Part shown: positions 14,560-21,257 of the stretch, one piece after another | Numbering within the stretch: the first letter of the stretch is position 1 | How the letters are laid out: the number at the start of each line of letters is the position of its first letter | Origin: an uncultured Armatimonadota bacterium | GTDB lineage: Bacteria; Armatimonadota; Armatimonadia; Armatimonadales; Armatimonadaceae | Assembly (NCBI GenBank): GCA_903881535.1 | Contig: CAIRTT010000187.1 | Span: forward strand, 1 to 21,257 | Direction of reading: 5' to 3' | Length of the DNA: 21,257 nucleotides | The notes under the pieces: model-generated | Told to the model about the DNA's origin: nothing | Databases searched by the model: none | The model's input: only the letters and a program-made list of their open reading frames with translations | Made by a program: the position numbers and the translations under genes

Positions 14560-16633
14560 AGTCCGCACACTGGCAGCAGTGTCATTGCCGCTTTATCTGG
14601 GAGCTGCCTTTACGCAGTGCGCGGCACTGCTTGCCGCCCGGGAAGTCTTCGTAAATCCTGTTATTGGCGTTCTTTGTTTGGTTATTACGCTCGTTGGATT
14701 TGCCGGAGCATTTCGACTACGTCAACTAGGCGCAGGATCGGAATTTTTGCGTGCCGGCGCTTTCGGCCTCTTTGGTCTGGCGGTTCTCCTTCTGCTAACG
14801 AGAGTTGTCCTAGGCTCGGCATCCAGCTACGATTTCCGCCAGATCGCGGAACAGCTCATTCTCGGGACACTTGCCATCGTCGCAGCTGTCGGTGCACTCA
14901 TTTTGGTCACGGACGAGAGCGTTGCGTTTGTCGGCGTGTGGGGACTTGCGATAGTTGGGTTAAGTGCGACATCCGATGTCAACCTTCAGCTAATCATTTA
15001 CTTCGCGCTGTTTCTCTTTGGGTTGTTGTTCACATTGGTACACATCCACGCGCTTGCGCAGGCTCCCGTTACATCACGCCAACGGGTCGCATCCGGTGAC
15101 TACTTGGTTCGTCAAGTGCGGAGCGCAGCGCTACTCTGGGTGTTCGCAGTATTCTTCGGCGTCGTGATCTCGATTCCCACCCGGATGCTTGGAAAAAATA
15201 TCTCACTCGCACAGGTCGTAAACCAGCTCCGTGCTGAGAATCAATCCGCTGCAAGCCGAGCATCACAGCTCGAGCGCCTCAGCGAAGGTGGCGGGACGTT
15301 TGGTATCGGACTTGGTCCTTTACGCGATGACCAGACGCCGGTCATGAAGGTCTTCACCGATGAACCCCGCTTGTTGCGCGGACGAACGTATGACACCTAT
15401 ACCGGCAAAGGTTGGACCACTGAGCAGTTTAGGTTGGGTAAGGAAGTGTTCGGAAGCCGTGGGGCGAATGGCGTTGCAGACTATGTTCTGAGCCCTCGAG
15501 GGGATAGCGTTCCGGCAACCCAGCCGAGCATCAAGTACCGGGTCGTCGCAGCGGATGACATCCTTGCGCTCGTGTATGTAGCAGGGGAAGCTGTGCGTAT
15601 CAAGGTCGCGTCACCGAGTTTGTATGCAACACCGGATGGCAACATCGGCGCCTACGCATATCTTCGCTCGTATGAAATGGAATCACGTCTGCCTACCTCC
15701 GATGAGACAGCTTTGAATGCAACATCCCAGGATTACGCAGCGCTCATGCGACCATTTCTTGCGGCTCCAGTGAACCCCGCGATCGCGCAGCATGTGGATG
15801 CTGCAACAAAGGGTGCCACAGGGCCTTACGCAAAAGCAGAAGCCATCCGGCGCTACATCGGTGGACGCTGTACCTACAACCTCCAGGCAGCACGTGTCCC
15901 CGCAGACCGCGATCCAGTCGATTACTTCCTAAATGATTCGCGCCAGGGTTACTGCGACCTATATGCATCGTCGGTAGCAATCATGTGCCGGATGGCCGGT
16001 CTTCCAGCGAGAATCGCAACTGGATTTAATGGTGGCGAGCCATCCACCGATGAAACAGGCGCCTTCCAAATCCGTGAGAGCAACCGTCATGCTTGGGCCG
16101 AAGTTTACTTCGTTGGTCAGGGGTGGGTTCCATTTGATGCCACAGCACTGACGCCGGCTGTCGCAGACACTGCACAGGTGAATCAGGCGGCTGGAGGTCG
16201 CACGTGGCTTACTCGTTTGCAACAGCTGGTGAGCTCGCCGTGGGTGTTCATTGTTCCGGGTGTGTTGTTGATCGTCGCTGCGATGGTTCGTACCCCTAAG
16301 CGCGATGCAGCATCCGGCATTGCTGGCCGTAGTGCTGAAGCGCGGCAGCTGGCGTTGCTCTGGGTCAAGCTTGAGAAGGCCATTGGGCGTTGCGGCGTTG
16401 ACGCAGCTGCCACGCGCACCATAGATGAAGTCGTTGAGGATGCCAGCGTGGCACTCGAGCGGGCTGGCCGCGGTGAGACTGCTACAAGCCTGCGAAATAC
16501 TGGGATGATTATCAGTCGAGTTATTTACGGGCTGTACCCGGTGTCGGCATCCGATGTAAAACGTATTACTGCTGATGTCAGCGCGATCATCGCGGATGTA
16601 AATTCGCTCACCAAGGTTGCACGTAGCCGCTGA
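14534..16633 (+). CDS. Membrane-anchored transglutaminase-like protein (TgpA type)
   Basis: An N-terminal block of about six or seven hydrophobic helices (roughly residues 10-220) precedes an extracytoplasmic transglutaminase-core domain with a complete Cys-His-Asp triad: Cys474 in RQGYCDLYASS, His519 in NRHAWAEVYF and Asp535 in WVPFDAT. One more transmembrane helix follows (~569-587, WVFIVPGVLLIVAAMV), then a cytosolic helical tail. This is the layout of TgpA-like proteins found with DUF58 proteins. The start is uncertain: TTG 14534 has GGAGGG 7 bases before it and gives 699 residues, while ATG 14519 and GTG 14480 are in frame. In each case the gene overlaps the end of the DUF58 gene, implying coupled translation. 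Confidence 0.87.
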   Translation: MSVQLVQPKVRTLAAVSLPLYLGAAFTQCAALLAAREVFVNPVIGVLCLVITLVGFAGAFRLRQLGAGSEFLRAGAFGLFGLAVLLLLTRVVLGSASSYDFRQIAEQLILGTLAIVAAVGALILVTDESVAFVGVWGLAIVGLSATSDVNLQLIIYFALFLFGLLFTLVHIHALAQAPVTSRQRVASGDYLVRQVRSAALLWVFAVFFGVVISIPTRMLGKNISLAQVVNQLRAENQSAASRASQLERLSEGGGTFGIGLGPLRDDQTPVMKVFTDEPRLLRGRTYDTYTGKGWTTEQFRLGKEVFGSRGANGVADYVLSPRGDSVPATQPSIKYRVVAADDILALVYVAGEAVRIKVASPSLYATPDGNIGAYAYLRSYEMESRLPTSDETALNATSQDYAALMRPFLAAPVNPAIAQHVDAATKGATGPYAKAEAIRRYIGGRCTYNLQAARVPADRDPVDYFLNDSRQGYCDLYASSVAIMCRMAGLPARIATGFNGGEPSTDETGAFQIRESNRHAWAEVYFVGQGWVPFDATALTPAVADTAQVNQAAGGRTWLTRLQQLVSSPWVFIVPGVLLIVAAMVRTPKRDAASGIAGRSAEARQLALLWVKLEKAIGRCGVDAAATRTIDEVVEDASVALERAGRGETATSLRNTGMIISRVIYGLYPVSASDVKRITADVSAIIADVNSLTKVARSR

Positions 16634-16653
16634 TTGCGGGTGGAATGTGAGAC

Positions 16654-17727
16654 ATGCACGCTGACATCCCGCTTGAAACCCGAATCGTCCTAATCACCGG
16701 GACTCAGTCAGCGGACAAAGCAAAACTTGCGCGCGACTTGGCCACGAGAGTCGATGCCGAATTTGCCGATTTTGATTCAGAAACGATTGCTGCGGATGGC
16801 ACTCCAATAGATCGCTTACTGTCGGCTGTGTCGACGGCTCCATTTGGGGACGGCAAGCGTGTGGTTCTGGTTACGCATTCAGAGCAGTTGGATGACGCGA
16901 CGCAGAAAAAGCTTGCTTCGGGGATTGATAAGATCCCCTCTAGCAGCCTGATGATTCTCCTGACGGGAGAGCCGGTGATCGAGGATGGGAAAGCCAAGAA
17001 GGGCACCACCGTAATCACTGAGCTCTCAACGGCAGTCAAGAAGCATGGCAAGCTTGCGGATTTTGGAGTTCCACAAAAGGATGACCTGCGCGCCTATGTT
17101 GAGCGCTTGGCAAAAGCCCGTGGAAAGCAGCTACGCCCGGATGCGCTTGCGTTGTTCATGGACCTTCCTGCGGATGACATGCGCCGCCTCGAAACCGAGC
17201 TGGGCAAGCTGTTTGACTACATGGGGGATGAGGTTGTTATCCACGCATCGGATGTCACTGAAGTCCTTACCCGTGGCCCAGATGAAGTTATTTTCAAGCT
17301 CTGTGATGCCCTTGGGGCTCGTCGGGGAGGCGAGGCGCTGCGGTTGCTTGATAGTACGTTTCAGATGGGTACGAAGCCGGATGGGACAGCACTACGCGTC
17401 TTGACGATGCTTGCTCGTCAGATTCGTCTGGTACATCAGGCGCGTATTTTGCTTGATTACCGGATGATTGGTCGTGGGGCCGTGCCGTTATCTGCAGAAG
17501 TTGCTGCGATGCTACCGGCGGATGGTATTAAGGCGACGCTTGCGAATCCCCGCATGGCCTGGATGGGTGACAAGCTGGCGACGCAGGCTAGGCAGTGGAC
17601 CTTCGATGGTTTGGAAGCGGCGTTGGTTGCGCTTGAGCACGCTGATGGATCGCTGAAGGGGATTGTGCCGGGAGGGGATAATCCCCGTGAGATTATCGAG
17701 GAATGTATTATCCGGATGTGTGCTTAG
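16654..17727 (+). CDS. holA: DNA polymerase III subunit delta
   Basis: The delta subunit opens the sliding clamp within the clamp-loader complex. The 357-residue chain has the family layout: an N-terminal AAA+-like domain without Walker motifs (VLITGTQSADKAKLARDLA, with KRVVLVTHSEQL near 68-79), a middle region with YVERLAKARGKQLRPDALALF and LETELGKLFDYMG, and a C-terminal helical domain (LRVLTMLARQIRLVHQARIL, ending with a LKG motif). The length is normal. It follows the transglutaminase by 20 bases and ends just before a terminator. Next to it on the other strand is rpsT, a common neighbour of holA in many bacteria. Confidence 0.9.
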   Translation: MHADIPLETRIVLITGTQSADKAKLARDLATRVDAEFADFDSETIAADGTPIDRLLSAVSTAPFGDGKRVVLVTHSEQLDDATQKKLASGIDKIPSSSLMILLTGEPVIEDGKAKKGTTVITELSTAVKKHGKLADFGVPQKDDLRAYVERLAKARGKQLRPDALALFMDLPADDMRRLETELGKLFDYMGDEVVIHASDVTEVLTRGPDEVIFKLCDALGARRGGEALRLLDSTFQMGTKPDGTALRVLTMLARQIRLVHQARILLDYRMIGRGAVPLSAEVAAMLPADGIKATLANPRMAWMGDKLATQARQWTFDGLEAALVALEHADGSLKGIVPGGDNPREIIEECIIRMCA

Positions 17728-17741
17728 AAACAGTAGCCGCC

Positions 17742-17776
17742 AAAAAAGCCCACTGCGCGAAGCGCAGTGGGCTACC
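17742..17776. terminator. Bidirectional intrinsic terminator between holA and rpsT
   Basis: A perfect 12-base-pair stem, AGCCCACTGCGC (17747-17758) and GCGCAGTGGGCT (17762-17773), encloses a 3-base loop. On the minus strand the stem is followed by six T (the A run 17742-17747), a strong terminator for rpsT. On the plus strand it is followed by ACCTTTTC, a weaker T run that can stop the holA transcript. Confidence 0.9.
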
Positions 17777-17796
17777 TTTTCGGAATCGCTTAGCGA

Positions 17797-18063
17797 TTAT
17801 GCAGATGCGACTGCGGCGCGCTTCATCAAGCGGGACTTACGACGATTTGCTGCATTCTTATGAATGACTCCACGCTTTGCAGCACGATCCACGATGGACA
17901 CCGTAAGGCTCATCGCGGAGGTGATTGCTTCTGCATCACCCGCTACAATTGCGGACTGGGTCTTCTTGATCGCGGTCTTGATGCGGCTCTTGATTGCGTT
18001 GTTACGCAAACGGCGCGCACGGGAACGGAGAACGTCTTTTACTACAGATTTAATATTTGGCAC
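17797..18063 (-). CDS. rpsT: 30S ribosomal protein S20
   Basis: The 88-residue basic protein opens with PNIKSVVKDV, continues with RRLRNNAIKSRIKTAIKK and ends with RGVIHKNAANRRKSRLMKR, the full S20 pattern. S20 binds 16S rRNA early in small-subunit assembly. The start is GTG at 18063 with a purine-rich GGAAAGAG about 9 bases before it. It lies 34 bases after the upstream gene on the same strand and ends at the strong terminator. Confidence 0.97.
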   Translation of the reverse strand: MPNIKSVVKDVLRSRARRLRNNAIKSRIKTAIKKTQSAIVAGDAEAITSAMSLTVSIVDRAAKRGVIHKNAANRRKSRLMKRAAVASA

Positions 18064-18097
18064 AGTTGTTTACTCTTTCCGAAAAGTGTCGACCTTT

Positions 18098-18610
18098 CTA
18101 TATACCATCTCTCATTACAGTTGGCACGGTCGACTGAATCATTGTGGGGTCAAACCCACCAGTAGCGGTCAAAGGAACGATGACCTTACCCTTGTAAGAC
18201 ATACCCTCTTCAACACGTGGAGCCGAAGGGTCATCGAGATTCACAAGGTGAACCCGAACTCCCGCGCCCTTTTGGCGCATCATCATTGAAATGGGGCCAA
18301 ACACAGACAGCGGCTCAGCCTGGACCTCCGGAGTCATCCGGTAACCAATGGTGAGCACCTTGTCAGAATTCGGTGGGCCAAGCCATGCATCCGAATCATA
18401 AGCGGCCATTTCCTGACCCTCAGGTGAGACAGCAGGCTTTGGTGTAGCTCCTGTTTCCTTATTCTTTTCCGCCAATGCGGTAGCCTCAGCCTGAAGCTCT
18501 TCAGGAGTACGAGGACGGTTTTTGTACTGAAATGCATTCATGCCAATCAACATGGCCAAACCCATGCCTACGGCAACAAAAATCGGAACATTGGATGGTT
18601 TCTTCGCCAT
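18098..18610 (-). CDS. Unrecognised single-pass membrane protein
   Basis: I do not recognise a family for this 170-residue protein. Residues 1-7 are basic, ~8-25 (VPIFVAVGMGLAMLIGMN) form one transmembrane helix, ~34-55 are a charged helix, then a Pro/Gly linker leads to a mixed domain (~80-165, including KVLTIGYRMTPEVQAEPLSV and EEGMSYKGKVIVPL). N-in topology places the domain outside the membrane. The ATG overlaps the previous gene's stop (TAATG), so the two are translationally coupled, and rpsT follows 34 bases later. The reading frame is convincing from the signal-anchor pattern and tight packing; function is unknown. Confidence 0.7.
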   Translation of the reverse strand: MAKKPSNVPIFVAVGMGLAMLIGMNAFQYKNRPRTPEELQAEATALAEKNKETGATPKPAVSPEGQEMAAYDSDAWLGPPNSDKVLTIGYRMTPEVQAEPLSVFGPISMMMRQKGAGVRVHLVNLDDPSAPRVEEGMSYKGKVIVPLTATGGFDPTMIQSTVPTVMRDGI

Positions 18611-18954
18611 TAGGATGCCTCCGGTAATCCAAGTACTTTCAACGACTCGGAATCGCTTTCACCACATGCAAGCAAGCGCTCGCGTATTGTATCTATTGAT
18701 AACTGACTTTTATGCAATGCATCCGCTAAAAATGCGCTGCGGTCTGGTGCTGTCAAAAGGTCAAGGGTACTGATTTCCAGGGCCTCGGACAACGTCGCAA
18801 GAGCAGGAGAAAGTGCATGAATCTCCTCCTCCGCACGTGCACGGAGCATGCCACGATGCAGCTGCAGCTCGCGCATCGCCTGCTCAACGGGTGCCATTAG
18901 AAAACTGTATTCATTCAGCTTCGTATTGACTGCTGTCGTTACATCCGATGACAT
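18610..18954 (-). CDS. Unrecognised small helical protein
   Basis: The protein has 114 residues, no signal peptide and no membrane segment. It is nearly all helix-forming, with heptad-like stretches at ~20-60 (VEQAMRELQLHRGMLRARAE) and ~70-97. An AAAGG lies 8 bases before the ATG. It is the first gene of a small set on this strand (this gene, the membrane protein, rpsT) and diverges from the gene at 19021. No family is recognised; a cytosolic partner of the coupled membrane protein is a guess. Confidence 0.65.
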   Translation of the reverse strand: MSSDVTTAVNTKLNEYSFLMAPVEQAMRELQLHRGMLRARAEEEIHALSPALATLSEALEISTLDLLTAPDRSAFLADALHKSQLSIDTIRERLLACGESDSESLKVLGLPEAS

Positions 18955-19020
18955 CGCGCTGGCCTTTCATTATCGTGCCGGTTGGAACCAGAACACCACC
19001 GGATAACGTACCATGGAGGT
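18955..19020. promoter_or_regulatory. Short divergent intergenic region
   Basis: These 66 bases must hold promoters for both divergent genes. GATAAT on the minus strand (18974-18969) and TTGGAA (18982) with TAACGT (19004) on the plus strand are weak candidates. GGTTGGAACC at 18980-18989 is a near-palindrome. None is strong enough to call a specific site. Confidence 0.3.
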
Positions 19021-19563
19021 GTGAGTGATTCAACCTCAAGGACCGAAACTTCCGTCGCTATGCCAACACCTGACATGTATCCAGGGTTCGAGGCTGACTT
19101 TCGTTTACCGATGCCCACATCGCTTATCAACGCGGAAATCGCCAAGAAGTTCCAAGGGCGCCAAAGCCCTGTCACCGGTGTGGCAGTCGCAGCACTTGGG
19201 GGAGGGAATGCCGCCATCATCATCGATGTCAACCAATGGCCACTCCCAAAGCGTATCGAGATTCCAGTGGTGCTCAGCGCCGCCGCAGCTCCTTATCCTT
19301 GCATCACGATGACCTTTATCGACCCACCGACGTTGCTTTCAATGCTCCTCCCGCTGCTGCAGACGCATCTTCCACCTGAGCTCACCGTAGATAAAGCACA
19401 GGCCCGCCTTGACCTCCGTCCACTGCTCGTCAACATGGGACTCGCCGTTTGGCTTCCCTGCATCCACAAGCTGCAACTGTCCGTCGAATCGAGCCGCTTT
19501 GTTGTGGATGCATCCCTGCGCGTTCCCGAGGCTAACATCACTAAGCTCATATCCGCTCCCTAA
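19021..19563 (+). CDS. Unrecognised conserved-looking protein upstream of the SPFH gene
   Basis: From GTG 19021 the chain has 180 residues. The first ~14 are Ser/Thr-rich and polar. The rest alternates hydrophobic strands and short helices (for example NAAIIIDVNQWPLP, RIEIPVVLSAAAAPYP and LLSMLLPLLQTHLPPEL), with no signal peptide or clear membrane helix. I cannot assign a family. GGAGG lies directly before the GTG, too close for a normal site, so the start is unsure; TTG 18982 and ATG 19060 are in frame. The gene ends 14 bases before the SPFH gene, whose AAGGAG is in the gap, so they form an operon. Confidence 0.62.
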   Translation: MSDSTSRTETSVAMPTPDMYPGFEADFRLPMPTSLINAEIAKKFQGRQSPVTGVAVAALGGGNAAIIIDVNQWPLPKRIEIPVVLSAAAAPYPCITMTFIDPPTLLSMLLPLLQTHLPPELTVDKAQARLDLRPLLVNMGLAVWLPCIHKLQLSVESSRFVVDASLRVPEANITKLISAP

Positions 19564-19577
19564 GGAGAATTCGTCCA

Positions 19578-20462
19578 ATGTTCACCTTTACCGTTCTTGG
19601 TATTCTTCTGGCAATCACATCCGTTTTGCTGCCAAAGACAGCGGTGCGCTTCAACATCCCGATGCGTATCGCTGCCGTTCTCCTCGTTCTGATCGGCTCT
19701 ACAGGATCGGCTATCGTCCTCGTTCCCGCCGGATATCGGGGAGTTCTCCTACAGTTCGGTGCCGTCAAAGGTGTCCTGACCGAAGGTATTCACATCGTGA
19801 TGCCTGGAATCAACACGGTTGAACAACTGGAAGTCCGAACGCAAAAGGAACAAGCTGAGGCATCTGCGGCATCCCGTGACCTCCAAACCGTCCAGTGCAC
19901 CGTCGCCCTCAACTACCATGTCGAACCTACCAGTGTCGGTCGCCTCTACGAAAGTGTCGGCAGCGAATACCGCTCCCGTATCATCGACCCAGCCGTCCAC
20001 GAGTCCCTCAAAGTCGTAACTGCCCGCTACACCGCTGAAGACCTCATCCGGTTGCGTGACAAAGTCAAAGCCGAAGTCCATACCGAGCTTGTGAACCGCC
20101 TGCGGGAATATCACGTTGTTGTTGAAGCAAACGGTGTCTCACTCACAAACTTCACGTTCTCACAGGAGTTCAACAGCGCCATCGAGCAAAAACAGGTTGC
20201 CCAACAAATGGCCGAGAAGCAAAAGTACATCCTGGATCAGGCAAAGCTCGAAGCGACCACCGCCATCACACGTGCCCGCGGCCTCGCCGAATCTGCCAAG
20301 ATCAACGCCGAAGCCTTCCAAACCCAAGGTGGAAAGCTCGTTCTCGCCAAGGACTGGATTGAAAAATGGGATGGTCATCTCCCGACGGTGCAAAGCGGGA
20401 GTGGGATGATCATCGATGTTCGTGAGCTCCTCAATGTGAAAGCTGACAAGACGAAGGAGTAA
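19578..20462 (+). CDS. Prohibitin/SPFH-family membrane protein
   Basis: The protein has 294 residues. Two hydrophobic segments (~3-19 and ~30-50) precede the SPFH/PHB domain, which begins at VPAGYRGVLLQFGAVKGVLTEG, continues with LQTVQCTVALNYHVEP, and has LVNRLREYHVVVEANGVSLTNF at its end. A long helical, Ala/Glu/Gln-rich coiled-coil region follows (~200-255, IEQKQVAQQMAEKQKY and beyond), then a short beta tail. Bacterial prohibitin homologues form large membrane-associated ring or cage assemblies and often modulate membrane proteases. No FtsH or NfeD-like partner is adjacent. AAGGAG lies 10 bases before the ATG. Confidence 0.9.
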   Translation: MFTFTVLGILLAITSVLLPKTAVRFNIPMRIAAVLLVLIGSTGSAIVLVPAGYRGVLLQFGAVKGVLTEGIHIVMPGINTVEQLEVRTQKEQAEASAASRDLQTVQCTVALNYHVEPTSVGRLYESVGSEYRSRIIDPAVHESLKVVTARYTAEDLIRLRDKVKAEVHTELVNRLREYHVVVEANGVSLTNFTFSQEFNSAIEQKQVAQQMAEKQKYILDQAKLEATTAITRARGLAESAKINAEAFQTQGGKLVLAKDWIEKWDGHLPTVQSGSGMIIDVRELLNVKADKTKE

Positions 20463-20480
20463 GTGGCTCAAACAGCAAGA

Positions 20481-20514
20481 AACCTCCCAGCTTTCGCAGC
20501 CGGGAGGTTTTTTC
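20481..20514. terminator. Intrinsic terminator after the SPFH gene
   Basis: AAACCTCCC (20481-20489) pairs with GGGAGGTTT (20503-20511) across a 13-base loop and runs into a T tract ending at 20514. It lies 18 bases after the SPFH stop. On the minus strand the T tract is short (TTTCTT), so termination of pheT there would be weaker. Confidence 0.85.
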
Positions 20515-20538
20515 GTTTATGGGGAGTGTCCTCGGCAC

Positions 20539-21257
20539 TCAGCGGAACTGCGCACCGCATCCTTCGCAGGCACTGCGGATAGCTGCCATCGCAACATCCA
20601 CTTCCGTACTCGTGAGCGTACGGTCATCCGCTTGGAAAACAATGCGCACAGTTGGTGCATGGTGGCCATCCGGGATGCCCTGGCCGGCATAAAGGTCGGT
20701 TAGCTCCACAGACCGCAGGTATTCCCCTCCAGCTGCCCGAATCGCCGCATGGATCTTCGCAAAATCTGTGACCAGAGGGACAACTGGCGCGATATCACGC
20801 GTCATCGCTGGGAAGCGGCTTAGCGCCTTGTAGCCAGCTGTTCCGCCCGCTGTATCCTGCAGCTCCATTAGGGAGTCAGCACACAAATCGATAAAGACCG
20901 ACCTCGCAGGGATGTTCTCAGCTGCGTTGTATAGCTGCCCAGTGTCAGAATCCCTGGCAGGTAGCTCGAGCCCGCTGCGGATCTCACCCAAATACCCAAT
21001 GACTCTGTTTCCCGAGTGGATTTCTGCCGTTCGGTATGGATGCCCGAGGACGTGTGTCGCAGGAGTCACCGTTACGTCTGAGATACCAAGGCCAAGCACC
21101 AGCTGTTCAACAATGCCCTTTGCCATGTAGACATCTACTGGGAGTGTCCCAGCCTTAATGCCCCACATTCCAGCGGTTAGGGACCCGGAGAGGATGATCG
21201 ATAGCTGGCGTGGCTCCGCGTATTCGCCGGTGGATGTACGTCGGTAAACGCTTCCCA
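20539..21257 (-). CDS. pheT: Phenylalanyl-tRNA synthetase beta subunit, C-terminal part (5' end outside window)
   Basis: The frame is open to the window edge (last complete codon starts at 21255), giving the last ~238 residues. The C-terminal ~95 residues are the anticodon-recognition FDX-ACB domain: ALSRFPAMTRDIAPVVP, then GGEYLRSVELTDLYAGQGIP, then RIVFQADDRTLTSTEVD, ending with CGAQFR. Ahead of it lies the catalytic-like B6-B7 region with EPRQLSIILSG, W, VDVYMAKGIVEQLV and HPYRTAEIHSGNRVIGYLGEI. The only in-frame ATG is internal, so this is a truncated view rather than a short gene. It converges on the SPFH gene; pheS is not visible. Confidence 0.93.
   Translation of the reverse strand, partial: GSVYRRTSTGEYAEPRQLSIILSGSLTAGMWGIKAGTLPVDVYMAKGIVEQLVLGLGISDVTVTPATHVLGHPYRTAEIHSGNRVIGYLGEIRSGLELPARDSDTGQLYNAAENIPARSVFIDLCADSLMELQDTAGGTAGYKALSRFPAMTRDIAPVVPLVTDFAKIHAAIRAAGGEYLRSVELTDLYAGQGIPDGHHAPTVRIVFQADDRTLTSTEVDVAMAAIRSACEGCGAQFR

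Overview
The window is a chromosomal segment from a diderm bacterium. It encodes an outer-membrane assembly barrel, periplasmic chaperone-like proteins and most of the early lipid A pathway. It also carries a futalosine-pathway menaquinone gene, an SPFH membrane protein, a DUF58/transglutaminase pair and a LysM protein whose promoter looks like a Gram-positive-type SOS promoter. This mix suits a diderm Terrabacteria lineage such as Armatimonadota better than a proteobacterium. That placement is inference; nothing in the window fixes the phylum.

Region 1 (1-8496, all +): a tightly packed envelope operon, bamA (3' part) - ompH - ompH-like lipoprotein - lpxD - lpxC - fabZ - lpxA - lpxB - mqnD. 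Most junctions overlap (TGATG, GTGA, ATGA) or are a few bases apart, so translational coupling is likely. Together the genes insert outer-membrane proteins, chaperone them through the periplasm, make 3-hydroxyacyl chains (FabZ) and build the lipid A disaccharide (LpxA, LpxC, LpxD, LpxB). The UDP-diacylglucosamine hydrolase (LpxH/LpxI) and LpxK are not in the window.

Region 2 (8497-9119): a small gene for a one-pass membrane protein with a LysM domain. Its promoter is flanked by two LexA-like boxes (CAAAC-N4-GTTTG and CAAAC-N4-GTTCA). This combination resembles the SOS-induced division inhibitor YneA of Bacillus and is the most interesting locus here. Downstream is about 120 bases with only weak dyads.

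Region 3 (9120-13071, all -): threonine dehydrogenase - PRPP synthase - two oligopeptide ABC-transporter ATPases, in transcription order tdh, prs, oppD, oppF. No permease or binding protein is present.

Region 4 (13264-17727, +): a DUF58 protein, a membrane transglutaminase and holA (DNA polymerase III delta). tdh and the DUF58 gene diverge from a short region where both seem to have a -10 hexamer only 6-7 bases before the start codon, as in leaderless transcription. A strong bidirectional terminator (17742-17776) separates holA from rpsT.

Region 5 (17797-18954, -): two unrecognised small genes followed by rpsT. Region 6 (19021-20462, +): an unrecognised protein and a prohibitin-family SPFH protein, closed by a terminator. 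Region 7 (20539-21257, -): the 3' end of pheT.

Across the window the pentamer GGATG/CATCC is strikingly frequent, about four times chance by hand count. No insertion sequences, CRISPR arrays, tRNAs or rRNAs were seen.
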